A program made the position numbers and the translations under genes. Source: an uncultured Oscillospiraceae bacterium (GTDB lineage Bacteria > Bacillota > Clostridia > Oscillospirales > Acutalibacteraceae). Taken from it: a stretch of 64,000 bases of DNA. The first letter of the stretch is position 1, and each line of letters opens with the position of its first letter. The stretch spans positions 9,612 to 73,611 of the forward strand of contig UQRL01000004.1 of assembly GCA_900543555.1 (NCBI GenBank). Direction: 5' to 3'. Positions 34,096 through 42,204 of this stretch are shown here, piece after piece. Below the pieces are notes generated by a model that saw only the letters and a program-made list of their open reading frames with translations, did not search any database and was not told the DNA's origin.

Positions 34096-34127
34096 ACAAA
34101 AAAGGACGGGATAGAGCCCGTCCTTTT
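34096..34127 (-). terminator. Terminator of the oadB operon
   Basis: AAAGGACGGG pairs with CCCGTCCTTT; the minus-strand side ends in a T run. Confidence 0.85.
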
Positions 34128-34141
34128 CCTTTTCAATGCTG

Positions 34142-34273
34142 TTAAGACTTTTTCTTGGAAGTGATCTTGGTCAGCCCGTAGACCAGCAGGGCGATGACCA
34201 CGATCACCACAAAGATGCCCAGCATCCCTTTGCCCATGATACCCAGGGCTTCCATGACAGTTTCCATATTCAT
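34142..34273 (-). CDS. Small OadG-like membrane subunit (43 residues)
   Basis: MNMETVMEALGIMGKGMLGI starts a 43-residue protein with one membrane helix (~17-36, GMLGIFVVIVVIALLVYGLT) and a lysine-rich end. It matches the N-terminal helix of the gamma chain of Na+-pumping decarboxylases (GMxGIFxVIxxI) but lacks the long soluble tail. It is coded 39 bases after oadB, so it should be its partner. The ATG at 34273 follows AAGGAG at 12 bases; a second ATG lies two codons on. Confidence 0.75.
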   Translation of the reverse strand: MNMETVMEALGIMGKGMLGIFVVIVVIALLVYGLTKITSKKKS

Positions 34274-34312
34274 ATTCAGTCACTTCTCCTTGCGAAAAAC
34301 CAGGATTTTATC

Positions 34313-35449
34313 TTACATAAAGAAGCCCAGCACGATGCCGCCCGCCACAGCGGAAGCGATCTGGCCGGAGACGTTGGCGCCCACGGCGTGCATCAGCAGG
34401 TGGTTCTGGTTGTTGGCGGCAATGCCCATTTTCTCCACAATGCGGGCGGACATGGGGAACGCGGAGATGCCGGCGGCGCCCACCATGGGGTTGATCTTGG
34501 TCTTGCTGAAGATGTTCAGGATCTTGGCGAACACAACACCCGCCACGGTGTCGAACACGAAAGCCACCAGGCCCAGGGCCATAATCTTGATGGTATCCAG
34601 CTGGACAAAGCGGTCTGCCTGCATAGAGAAAGCGATGGTGATGCCCAGCAGCAGGGTGATCAAATTGGCCAGGTCGTTCTGAGCTGTCTCAGACAGGCGG
34701 TTGAGCACGCCGCACTCGCGGATCAGGTTGCCGAACATCAGGAAGCCCACCAGGGAGACAGAGGCGGGAGCCACCAGGCCGGCCACAAAGGTGACCATGA
34801 TGGGGAACAGGATGCGGGTGGTCTTGGTGACGGAATTGGGGCGGTATTCCATCTTGATGGCCCGCTCCTTCTTGGTGGTGACCAGCTTGATGGCCGCGGG
34901 CTGGATGATGGGCACCAGGGCCATGTAGGAGTAGGCAGCCACGGCGATGGGCCCAATGTAATCGGACTTGAGCACCTGGCTCACCAGGATGGAGGTGGGG
35001 CCGTCGGCGGCGCCGATGATGCCGATGGAGGCGGCGTTCTTCAGCTCAAAGCCCAGCAGGGCCGCCAGGACGATGGTCATGAAGATGCCGAACTGCGAGG
35101 CCGCGCCGAAGAGGAACATCTTCGGGTTGGAGAGCAGGGGGCCAAAGTCAATCATGGCGCCGATGCCGATAAACAGCAAAAGCGGGAACGCCTCGGATGC
35201 GTTGATACCTATCTCAAACAGCCACTCGATAATGCCGTGGGTCTGGATCGCTCCTTGCGTCTGATTGAGCACGCCAGAGCTGGGCAGGTTCACCAAGATG
35301 GCGCCAAAGCCCATGGGCAGCAGCAGCGTGGGCTCATACTCCTTTTTGATGGCCAGCCAGATGAGCACTGCGCCCACCACATACATGACCGCCTGCTGCC
35401 AAGTGATGGATAGCAGGCCTTCCCACAAGAATTCCATTGTTTTCTTCAT
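34313..35449 (-). CDS. oadB: OadB-type sodium-ion-translocating decarboxylase beta subunit
   Basis: The product is 378 residues with about nine to ten membrane helices. OadB/GcdB/MmdB features are GIGAMIDFGPLLSNP, GIIGAADGPTSILVSQ (the Na+-site Asp/Gly loop), LVPIIQPAAIKLVTTKKERAI and NHLLMHAVGANVSGQIASAVAGG. In known complexes it couples decarboxylation of a carboxybiotin to Na+ export. No alpha (carboxyltransferase) or biotin-carrier gene is nearby. ATG at 35449 follows AAGGAAGG. Its leader holds a structured RNA resembling a manganese riboswitch. Confidence 0.93.
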   Translation of the reverse strand: MKKTMEFLWEGLLSITWQQAVMYVVGAVLIWLAIKKEYEPTLLLPMGFGAILVNLPSSGVLNQTQGAIQTHGIIEWLFEIGINASEAFPLLLFIGIGAMIDFGPLLSNPKMFLFGAASQFGIFMTIVLAALLGFELKNAASIGIIGAADGPTSILVSQVLKSDYIGPIAVAAYSYMALVPIIQPAAIKLVTTKKERAIKMEYRPNSVTKTTRILFPIMVTFVAGLVAPASVSLVGFLMFGNLIRECGVLNRLSETAQNDLANLITLLLGITIAFSMQADRFVQLDTIKIMALGLVAFVFDTVAGVVFAKILNIFSKTKINPMVGAAGISAFPMSARIVEKMGIAANNQNHLLMHAVGANVSGQIASAVAGGIVLGFFM

Positions 35450-35495
35450 CCTTCCTTCTGTGTTTAAACAAATCTCTCCCGTTTTTGGGGGATAT

Positions 35496-35527
35496 AAAAA
35501 GAGACCCATGCCGCAAAGCACAGGTCT
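35496..35527 (-). terminator. Riboswitch-associated terminator in the oadB leader
   Basis: AGACCTGTGC (35518-35527) pairs with GCATGGGTCT (35502-35511), followed by CTTTTT. The 5' arm overlaps the AAGACC 3' strand of the aptamer, so ligand binding and termination are mutually exclusive. Confidence 0.75.
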
Positions 35528-35618
35528 TGTCGTTTCAAGCTAAACCAGGGTGCGGGAACACCCAAGATGTTGACTTAGCTGCATGGGGCACCATGCCGAC
35601 TACTCCCCCATATCGCTT
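35512..35618 (-). ncRNA. Candidate yybP-ykoY-like (manganese) riboswitch upstream of oadB
   Basis: The ~107-base leader has features of the yybP-ykoY family in the right order: GGGGGAGTAG near the 5' end, a small hairpin (GCATGG/CCATGC), GTCAACAT opening a second stem (AGCTAA with TTAGCT, capped by GGGTG/CACCC), and ACAAGACC at the 3' end. The 3' strand feeds directly into the terminator at 35496-35527. This is the ON-switch layout known for Mn2+ riboswitches. The GTCAACAT is followed by CTT rather than the usual ACTC, so this may be a variant. Confidence 0.6.
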
Positions 35619-35621
35619 GAT

Positions 35622-35651
35622 AGTGTACCATGATTTCCGGGAGCTTGTCAA
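35622..35651 (-). promoter_or_regulatory. Promoter of the oadB riboswitch transcript
   Basis: A perfect TTGACA and TACACT are separated by 18 bases. Transcription would begin near 35615, exactly at the start of the aptamer. Confidence 0.7.
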
Positions 35652-35835
35652 GAGCGGGAAACGGGCTTTCCTTCCAGGGAAAGCGAAGCATTGTAACCGG
35701 ACGTTTAGGGAACTTTCCGGGAATCTTCAAAAAACCTTCACATTTCCTTGCTATCCTATAACCGTGGTCAAGAAAAGGCCACAGGACAAAATCTTTTTCA
35801 TTACATCCTCATTTTAACTCCTTACTTCCTCTTCA

Positions 35836-35875
35836 GGGGCCGCCTCCTCCCATGGGCGGCCCCTAACCCTTTTTT
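35836..35875 (+). terminator. Terminator-like hairpin downstream of the acetyltransferase gene
   Basis: AGGGGCCGCC pairs with GGCGGCCCCT; the T run (CCCTTTTTT) is on the plus strand, although the adjacent gene is on the minus strand. The ~185 bases between the oadB promoter and this hairpin (35652-35835) hold no gene that I can support. Confidence 0.55.
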
Positions 35876-35903
35876 CACGCCTTTTTGTGGGCGGACGAGG
35901 GGG

Positions 35904-36563
35904 TCAGAACAGGCCTTCAAAGCTCTCCGGGACAGCGAAGTCCGCCAGGATTTCCGGCTTATGCCGCATGCTGTCCGCCTCTGTGATCTCCCGGATGACC
36001 CGGCAGGGATTCCCCGCGGCAAAGGTGCGGGGCGGGATATCCCGGGTGACCACAGCCCCCGCGCCGATGACGCAGCCGTCCCCAATGGTGACGCCGGGGC
36101 ACACCACCACGTTAGCCCCCAGCCACACATTGTCTCCAATGTGGACAGGTTTGGCCCAGCACAGGCGCTTGGGCTTCCCATCGGGGCCCAAAAGGGCATT
36201 GCGCTCCTCTGGAACCATGGGATGCACAGGGGTGACAATGGTGACGTTGGGGCCGAAATTGCAGTTGTTCCCAATGGTCACCTCCCCATCATCCTGGATG
36301 GTGAGATTGAAATTGCCAAAAAAATTTTTGCCGATTTTGGTGTGCTTTCCGTAGTGAAAAGCAATGGGCCCCTGAATCCGCACGCCCTCTCCCATTTCGC
36401 CCAGGATTTCCTGGAGGATTGCGTCCCGTTTCTCAAATTCATCCTCATGGGTTTGGTTGTAATCCACGTCTAAATTGTGGGTCTTGCGCTTAATCGCCAC
36501 CAGCTCTGGGTCCCCAGGGCAGAACACAATGCCTTTGTATATCCTCTCTTCTTCTTTGACCAT
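35904..36563 (-). CDS. Sugar O-acetyltransferase (maltose/galactoside type)
   Basis: The product is 219 residues. A Mac domain at the N-terminus (ERIYKGIVFCPGDPELVAIK) is followed by a left-handed beta-helix of hexapeptide repeats. The catalytic His is in IVTPVHPM, and the CoA-binding end is GAGAVVTRDIPP...AGNPCRVIREI. It acetylates sugars with acetyl-CoA. ATG at 36563 is the family start. It is divergent from a TetR gene and may be regulated by it. Confidence 0.93.
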   Translation of the reverse strand: MVKEEERIYKGIVFCPGDPELVAIKRKTHNLDVDYNQTHEDEFEKRDAILQEILGEMGEGVRIQGPIAFHYGKHTKIGKNFFGNFNLTIQDDGEVTIGNNCNFGPNVTIVTPVHPMVPEERNALLGPDGKPKRLCWAKPVHIGDNVWLGANVVVCPGVTIGDGCVIGAGAVVTRDIPPRTFAAGNPCRVIREITEADSMRHKPEILADFAVPESFEGLF

Positions 36564-36603
36564 TGCAGCGGCCGCCTTTCCACAAAATTTGAACTGCAAG
36601 CTC

Positions 36604-36632
36604 AGTATAGCACTCCCCCTCCGCTGGTACAA
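36604..36632 (-). promoter_or_regulatory. Promoter of the acetyltransferase gene
   Basis: TTGTAC and TATACT are separated by 17 bases on the minus strand. Confidence 0.6.
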
Positions 36633-36648
36633 GGGGGCAAATGGCGCA

Positions 36649-36677
36649 TTGCGCTTTTTCCTTTTCCATATTATAAT
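36649..36677 (+). promoter_or_regulatory. Promoter of the second TetR gene
   Basis: TTGCGC, 17 bases, then a perfect TATAAT, ~50 bases before the TTG start. Confidence 0.65.
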
Positions 36678-36727
36678 GAAAGCAAAGATCCGGCAGGGCC
36701 TTGTTCTGCCGGAAGGGGGAACCGATT

Positions 36728-37318
36728 TTGAAGGAACTGGAAAACGACCGGCGCACCCGGCTGACAAAGGCGCTCATCCGGCAGGCCTTTACCAGCCTGC
36801 TGGAGGAAAAACCCATTCAACGCATTGCCGTAACCGAGCTTTGCCAAAGGGCGGGCATCAACCGCAGCACGTTTTACGCCCACTATGACGATATCTATGA
36901 CCTGCTGCAGCAGATTGAGGAGGACATGCTCCGGGATTTCCAGCAGGCCCTGGCCCCCTTGCTGGAGGCGGACCTGGAGATGCTTTCCCCCTTGCAGATT
37001 ACCACGGGCATCTACCGCTGCCTGAAGGACAATGCCGACCTGTGCACCGTCACCCTGGGGGAGCACGGGGACAAGGATTTCGCCCTGCGGCTTGTGAGCA
37101 TTGGCCGGGAGAGCTATCTGCGGGCCTACTCCCGGCAGTTTCCGGCGGCCACACGCCGCCAGCTGGAGTATTTCTACGCCTTTGCCAGCGGGGGCCATAT
37201 GGGGCTGCTGCGCCAGTGGGTAGAGGAGGGGATGGCGGCCTCTCCGGAGGAGATGGCCCTGGCGGCTGAAAACATCATGCGCTATGGCATGGAGTTTTTG
37301 CAGGCCGCCCAGAGCTGA
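36728..37318 (+). CDS. TetR/AcrR family transcriptional regulator
   Basis: The product is 196 residues. The helix-turn-helix is IAVTELCQRAGINRSTFYAHY at ~25-50, and the C-terminal part resembles TetR_C_7/DUF1836-free clostridial regulators of the YhgE-like group. TTG at 36728 is chosen because AAGGGGGA lies 7 bases upstream. It is divergent from the acetyltransferase gene. No clear palindrome was found between the two promoters, so the target is uncertain. Confidence 0.88.
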   Translation: MKELENDRRTRLTKALIRQAFTSLLEEKPIQRIAVTELCQRAGINRSTFYAHYDDIYDLLQQIEEDMLRDFQQALAPLLEADLEMLSPLQITTGIYRCLKDNADLCTVTLGEHGDKDFALRLVSIGRESYLRAYSRQFPAATRRQLEYFYAFASGGHMGLLRQWVEEGMAASPEEMALAAENIMRYGMEFLQAAQS

Positions 37319-37403
37319 CTGACCCGGGCACGCAGGAGAAGAAAAAAGCCCCGCCGCCAAAAAGCACCCGGGGAAGCTTTCACAAAAAAAGCCTCTTCCT
37401 GTT

Positions 37404-37432
37404 TTGCTTTTTCCAGGGGACTGTGCTATAAT
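37404..37432 (+). promoter_or_regulatory. Promoter of the sugar-phosphate isomerase-like gene
   Basis: TTGCTT, 17 bases, then a perfect TATAAT. Confidence 0.65.
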
Positions 37433-37482
37433 GAAGATACCATTCAGGATGTAATTCTATGGAAAGGATAGGCGGTATTGCT

Positions 37483-38340
37483 ATGGCATTGAAAGTTGGC
37501 ATTCAGCTGTATTCCGTGCGCACGGAAATGGAAAAGGACCCCTTTGAGGCCATCCGCAAAGTGGCGGAGATTGGCTACAAAAATCTGGAGGTGGCAAACT
37601 CTCGGGCGGACGAGGACCCCGGCGTAGGCTTCGATGTGCCCGCAGACAAGCTTTTGGAGATTCTGGGCGGTTTTGGAGCCCATGTGGTCAGCAGCCACCT
37701 GCGTCCTATTGATGAGAAAACCCTGCCGGGCATCATTGCATACCACGGCAAGATCGGCAACAAATATATTGGACAGTCCGCGGACTTCTTCCCGGATTAT
37801 GACACCCTGATGAAGCGGTGCGAATACTACAACCGCATGGGCAAGGCGCTGGCTCCCCACGGTATGAAGTTCCTCTATCACAACCATTATCACGAGTTCC
37901 AGAAGCTTCAGGATAAATACGTCCTGTACCACATCATGGAAAACACGGACCCCCAGTATGTGGACTTTGAGCTGGACACCTTCTGGGCCATGCGTGGCGG
38001 GGCGGACCCGGTGGAGGTCATCCGCCATCTGGGCAGCCGGATGAAGCTGGTGCACCAGAAGGACTTCTCCAAGACCACGGACTCCCCCATCAACATTTTC
38101 TCTGTCAAAGATCCCACAGTGCCCATCGGCCGGGAGAACTTTGGCGGCGTGCACAAGCCGGAGGATTTCTGCGAGGTGGGCACGGGCATCATGCCCATTC
38201 AGGATATTTTGGACGCTGCCAACGGAGTGGGCGCGGAGTACGTCATTTTGGAGCAGGACTTCACCCAGCTGCCCCCCATGGAGAGCATTCAGGTGAGCAT
38301 GGACAGCTTCCGCAAATACAACGGCATTGAGTGGAACTAA
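37483..38340 (+). CDS. Sugar phosphate isomerase/epimerase (AP-endonuclease-2 fold)
   Basis: The product is 285 residues, a TIM barrel of the xylose-isomerase-like superfamily (IolE/IolI relatives). Metal ligands are likely in HNHYHEF, FELDTFWA and LVHQKD. The start MALKVGIQLYSVRTEM is the family norm, hence ATG at 37483. The closest recognised relatives are sugar or inositol catabolic isomerases. With no pathway genes beside it, the substrate stays open. Single-gene unit. Confidence 0.88.
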   Translation: MALKVGIQLYSVRTEMEKDPFEAIRKVAEIGYKNLEVANSRADEDPGVGFDVPADKLLEILGGFGAHVVSSHLRPIDEKTLPGIIAYHGKIGNKYIGQSADFFPDYDTLMKRCEYYNRMGKALAPHGMKFLYHNHYHEFQKLQDKYVLYHIMENTDPQYVDFELDTFWAMRGGADPVEVIRHLGSRMKLVHQKDFSKTTDSPINIFSVKDPTVPIGRENFGGVHKPEDFCEVGTGIMPIQDILDAANGVGAEYVILEQDFTQLPPMESIQVSMDSFRKYNGIEWN

Positions 38341-38482
38341 CGGATTACAACATTCCCTCCTTTTTGCAGGCCGCCGGGCGGGGCAAGCGTTCCTGTCCGG
38401 CGGTTTTTCTGTTTCAAAGCGGGGATAGGAAAGCCGGCAGCGGCATAGACTGAAGTTGAATTGCGAGAAAGGATGGTGCCAT

Positions 38483-38986
38483 ATGGCGTTTCGGGAAATT
38501 TCGGTGGAGGAGCTAAAGGACAATCCCTTCACCCTGATTAACAAGGACTGGATGCTTATTACCGCTGGAAACAGGGAGAAGCACAACACCATGACTGCCA
38601 GCTGGGGCGGCGTGGGGGAACTGTGGGGCAGATATGTCTCCACCATCTACATCCGGCCCCAGCGCTACACCCTGGAGTTTGTAGAGCGGGAAGACTATTA
38701 TTCCCTCTGCTTCTTCGGGCCGGAGTACCGGCAGGCCCTAAACCTGTGCGGCAGCAAATCCGGCCGGGAGGTAGACAAGGACGCCGCCACCGGCCTGACG
38801 CCTTGCTTTGATGAGGCAGCCCCCTACTACGAGCAGGCCCGGCTTGTCTTTCTCTGCCGCAAGCTGTACCGCCAGGATTTGGAGGAAGGCTGCTTCCTGG
38901 ACAAGGGCCTTTTGGAAAAGTGGTACGACAACGACCTGCACCGCATGTTTATTGGGGAAATTGTGAAGGTGCTGGAGAAGGAGTAA
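38483..38986 (+). CDS. Flavin reductase family protein
   Basis: The product is 167 residues. It is an FMN-binding split-barrel protein of the flavin-reductase-like (DIM6/NTAB) group. The flavin-binding block is NTMTASWGGVGELWGRYVSTIYIRPQR with TLEFVERE. Such proteins reduce flavin or act as flavin-dependent oxidoreductases in anaerobes. ATG at 38483 has GAAAGGA upstream. Terminator at 39014-39052. Confidence 0.88.
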   Translation: MAFREISVEELKDNPFTLINKDWMLITAGNREKHNTMTASWGGVGELWGRYVSTIYIRPQRYTLEFVEREDYYSLCFFGPEYRQALNLCGSKSGREVDKDAATGLTPCFDEAAPYYEQARLVFLCRKLYRQDLEEGCFLDKGLLEKWYDNDLHRMFIGEIVKVLEKE

Positions 38987-39013
38987 GCCCTTATTCCGCC
39001 AGCCAAAGGCACG

Positions 39014-39052
39014 CAAAAAGGACATCCTGGCAAAACCGGGATGTCCTTTTTT
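39014..39052. terminator. Bidirectional terminator between the flavin reductase and AAA+ genes
   Basis: AAAAAGGACATCC pairs with GGGATGTCCTTTTTT. Confidence 0.85.
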
Positions 39053-39088
39053 GATGCTGGATTGTGCCTCTTTCGGATAGAAAGGCGC

Positions 39089-41179
39089 TTACACGCCAAA
39101 GTCCTCTGGCAGCAGCAGTTCCAAATCCCGCTGCTCTTCCGGGGCGCGGACGTTCCGCCGGGAACATGCGATGACCGCCTCCTCCACCTTGTTGCGGGCC
39201 ATGCGGCCGTTGCCGTTGGTGCGGGAGTCCCCGCTGCACTGCTGCTCTTCGTAATAGGCGGTCAGCGGCGCCTCGCAGGAGGGCGCCAGACGGTAGCCCT
39301 TCCCCCGCACGATGCTCTTGGTGATCTCCCACAGCTCCTGGGCGGTGTAGTCCGGGAACTCGATGATATTGGGGAAACGGGACTTCAGCCCGGAGTTGGC
39401 TTGAAGGAACTCCTCCATTTCCCGGGAGTAGCCCGCCAGGATGACAATGAGGTCGCTGCGGTGGTCCTCCATGCCTTTGACTAGAGTGTCAATGGCCTCC
39501 AGGCCAAAGCTGTCATCCTTGCCCCGGTAGAGGGAGTAAGCCTCGTCGATAAACAGGACCCCTCCCAAGGCGGACTGGATCGCCTTCTGGGTCAGGGGGG
39601 CGGTATGGCCCACATACTGGCCCACCAAGTCCGCGCGGGTGACCTCCACCAGCTGGCCGCCCTGCAGCACGCCGATGGCCTTTAAGTATCGGGAGACAAT
39701 GCGGGCCACGGTGGTCTTCCCCGTGCCCGGATTGCCGGTGAAAATCATGTGCATGGAGGGGGAATCCGCCTTCAGGCCCCGCTCCCGCCGGAGCTGCTGG
39801 ATCTTGAAGTTGTCCTCCAGAGAGAGGATGTAATCCTTTACCGGCTGCAAACCCACAATTTGGGAAAGCTCCTCCTTGACGGCAGCCACAGCGGCCTCTC
39901 GGGCTCCGGAGGCGTCCTTCTCCCCCACCTGCACGGTGAGCCCCGCCTGGGTGTACTCCGCCCGAAGGGCATCCCCTTCCGCGAAAAGCCGTCCCTCCAC
40001 CGGCCCCAGCGCCTTGTGGAGCTTCTCCTCGCTGAGGGCACGGTAGAGCCGGTCCGCCCCCTCCTTCAGGGCATAGGCCCCCTGGTCCGGGGTGAAGCGG
40101 TCCGCCAGGGCCCCCACCTCCGCCTCTCCGAAGGAGAGCTTCATCTGCAGCTGCTTTTGGCAGCGCTCCTGCAAGCTGGTCAGCTCCCGCCGGGCGATCT
40201 CCTCTAAGGACTCCCGGGTAAAGGGCTTGGTCTGGCACTGGTCATCCAGGGCCGCCAGGAAAGGGGCCCCGAAGGCGTCCGCCAGCTTGGAGGCGGGCTG
40301 GTCCGTCAACAGGAACAGGTACTTCCCCGCCGCGGACAGGGTGGACACCGCCCCCGGCACCAGGGCCGTACCGATCTCCACCAGCATGCCCTTTTGCTCG
40401 GCGTAACGGCTGGGCAGAGGGATGGAACCCTGCCGGAACAGATCCCCCACCATGGAGAGCACCGAGGTATGGCAGCGCTCCCAATGCTCCAGCAGCAACG
40501 CGGAGGCCCCGCTTTTCACGGCAGCGTAAAAATCCTGGATAAACAGCTTTTCCGAGCCGGGGGCGGCGTAGCGGGACAGGTCCAGCAGCGCTGTCTTGGG
40601 GCTTTTCAGCACCCCCTGCCGCCCCAGCGACGCGGTGACGCACCGCAAGGCGCTGTGCCGCCCGGTGCCGTGGGGTCCCAGCACCGCCGCCCGGCACAGG
40701 GGCGCCCCCTCTTGGCTGCCTGCCACAAAGGGGCGTTTATAGGCGATGAGCAGGCTGTCCAAAAACTCCTCCTGGCCCAGCACCAGGGCGCCGGCCTCCT
40801 GACGGGCCACCTGAAAGGCCATATCCATGTCCACCGGCGCGCCGCTGTTCCGGACCACGGCTTGGGTGTCGATACCGTCGGCCTGGAGATGGCGCTCCAG
40901 ATCCGCCATATCCGCCTTGGCCTCCCGGGTCAGCCGTTCCAGGCTTTCCTGCAGGGAACCGGCCAAGCTGTCTCCCACGCTCTCCACCGCGTCCAAAGCC
41001 TGCTGCGCCTGCTGGGCATTGACAGCCGCCTGAGACAGCGGCCCAGCCCCCTCAGCGGGCTTGGGGGCTGGCCGCGGATCTTTCTTCTCCTTTTGGGAAT
41101 CCTGGGGCAGAGAGCTTTTAAAATGCAGCCTGCCGCCCCGGAACATAGACTCCAAAATGGAATCAATATCGTTTTTCAT
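39089..41179 (-). CDS. AAA+ ATPase with two modules (SpoVK/CbbX-type C-terminus)
   Basis: The product is 696 residues. The N-terminus (~1-110) is a charged, helical region. A first AAA-like module (~150-400) has a degenerate P-loop (GPHGTGRHS) and resembles ClpA/B-type folds. The C-terminal module (~435-690) is a complete CbbX/SpoVK ATPase: FTGNPGTGKTTVARIV, LFIDEAYSLY, and a sensor Arg in LKSRFPN. The C-terminal class remodels protein complexes, for example in spores or as a Rubisco activase. The target is unknown. It is 21 bases downstream of aroD, in one operon. Confidence 0.82.
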   Translation of the reverse strand: MKNDIDSILESMFRGGRLHFKSSLPQDSQKEKKDPRPAPKPAEGAGPLSQAAVNAQQAQQALDAVESVGDSLAGSLQESLERLTREAKADMADLERHLQADGIDTQAVVRNSGAPVDMDMAFQVARQEAGALVLGQEEFLDSLLIAYKRPFVAGSQEGAPLCRAAVLGPHGTGRHSALRCVTASLGRQGVLKSPKTALLDLSRYAAPGSEKLFIQDFYAAVKSGASALLLEHWERCHTSVLSMVGDLFRQGSIPLPSRYAEQKGMLVEIGTALVPGAVSTLSAAGKYLFLLTDQPASKLADAFGAPFLAALDDQCQTKPFTRESLEEIARRELTSLQERCQKQLQMKLSFGEAEVGALADRFTPDQGAYALKEGADRLYRALSEEKLHKALGPVEGRLFAEGDALRAEYTQAGLTVQVGEKDASGAREAAVAAVKEELSQIVGLQPVKDYILSLEDNFKIQQLRRERGLKADSPSMHMIFTGNPGTGKTTVARIVSRYLKAIGVLQGGQLVEVTRADLVGQYVGHTAPLTQKAIQSALGGVLFIDEAYSLYRGKDDSFGLEAIDTLVKGMEDHRSDLIVILAGYSREMEEFLQANSGLKSRFPNIIEFPDYTAQELWEITKSIVRGKGYRLAPSCEAPLTAYYEEQQCSGDSRTNGNGRMARNKVEEAVIACSRRNVRAPEEQRDLELLLPEDFGV

Positions 41180-41200
41180 AGGGACACGATCCTTTCCAAA

Positions 41201-41986
41201 TTACACGCCCTCTTCCCCAGCCGCTTCAGCGTTCCGGCTGTTGTGGGGCTGCAGATCCTCTAAAATAGCCCGCAGGTCCTCGGCGCCAATCTGCCCGGGG
41301 GCTGAGGCGCTCTGCCCGGCCCCAAAGGTCAGGCAGCAGCCGAACACCCCGCCGCAGGCGCGGGTCAGCTTGCCCAGCTCCCCCATGGACATGGTGATAA
41401 CCGGGCCGATTTCCCGGCTGGCCTGCCGGGTGGCGGAAAGCAATGCCAGCACATCCTCTGGTGTATGGGGCATCACCGCATACTTCGGCAGGTCGGCCCC
41501 CAGGGCCTTCATCTTCCTCAACGTGGCGGCGATCTCCTCTGAAGGCGGAGTTTTCGCAAAATCATGCTTGGAAATAACCACCCCGATCCCCTGGCGCTTG
41601 GCCAGGGACGCCAGCCGGGAGACTCTCTCCTCCCCACAGGCCAGCTCGATATCCACAAGCCCAAACCCGCCCTTCTCAAGCAGGGCGGTGAGCCGCTGTT
41701 CATACTCCTCCGGGGAAAGGCGGGCCTGTCCCCCCTCCCCTTGGGTCCGCAGGGTACACAGCAGGGGCCTGCCGCCCAGTTCCCGCACCACCGTAGGAAG
41801 GGTGGGAAGGGGGTCCCCAAAGAAGCAGTCCAGCCGCCACTCATAGAGGTCGGCAGGCAGGGCCGAGACAGCCTGCATCTCGCTGAGCAGGGCTGGAACA
41901 CCTTGGCCGGTCAGCGGCACACACACCTTGGGAAGGCCCTCTCCAAAACGAAGTCCCTGTATTTCCACACTCTTCCACTGCTCCAC
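41201..41986 (-). CDS. aroD: 3-dehydroquinate dehydratase, type I
   Basis: The product is 261 residues. It is the third step of the shikimate pathway, using a Schiff base. Catalytic residues are visible as EWRLDCF (Glu), ISKHDF (His) and LPKYAVMP (Lys), with MSMGELG near the end. GTG at 41986 has AGGGAGGG 9 bases upstream; another GTG at 42010 would add eight residues. It stands apart from other aro genes, cotranscribed with the AAA+ ATPase. Confidence 0.94.
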   Translation of the reverse strand: MEQWKSVEIQGLRFGEGLPKVCVPLTGQGVPALLSEMQAVSALPADLYEWRLDCFFGDPLPTLPTVVRELGGRPLLCTLRTQGEGGQARLSPEEYEQRLTALLEKGGFGLVDIELACGEERVSRLASLAKRQGIGVVISKHDFAKTPPSEEIAATLRKMKALGADLPKYAVMPHTPEDVLALLSATRQASREIGPVITMSMGELGKLTRACGGVFGCCLTFGAGQSASAPGQIGAEDLRAILEDLQPHNSRNAEAAGEEGV

Positions 41987-42030
41987 TCTTGGGAACCCTC
42001 CCTTTTTCACAACATTTTATAGATAATAAA

Positions 42031-42059
42031 AGTATACCGGCGCAGCAGGCAATTGTCAA
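42031..42059 (-). promoter_or_regulatory. aroD/AAA+ operon promoter
   Basis: A perfect TTGACA and TATACT are separated by 17 bases. Confidence 0.75.
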
Positions 42060-42095
42060 TTTACGGGATTTTAAAATTTTATTATGTGCCGCCCG

Positions 42096-42125
42096 TTGCG
42101 AACTGAACACCAGATATTGTATAAT
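42096..42125 (+). promoter_or_regulatory. Promoter of the dehydratase/KDPG aldolase operon
   Basis: TTGCGA, 18 bases, then a perfect TATAAT. Confidence 0.6.
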
Positions 42126-42204
42126 AAAATAAGTTCTCTCCCCTTATTTTAGAGGATTCCCCGAACGATTCAAAAAAGCCCCCTGGGCTTTAGGAGGAAA
42201 CAGT

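Noticed and set aside
37319-37400. Terminator after the second TetR gene
   Set aside because: Only a short CCCCG/CGGGG pairing with bulges and a T run on the opposite strand; too weak to list.
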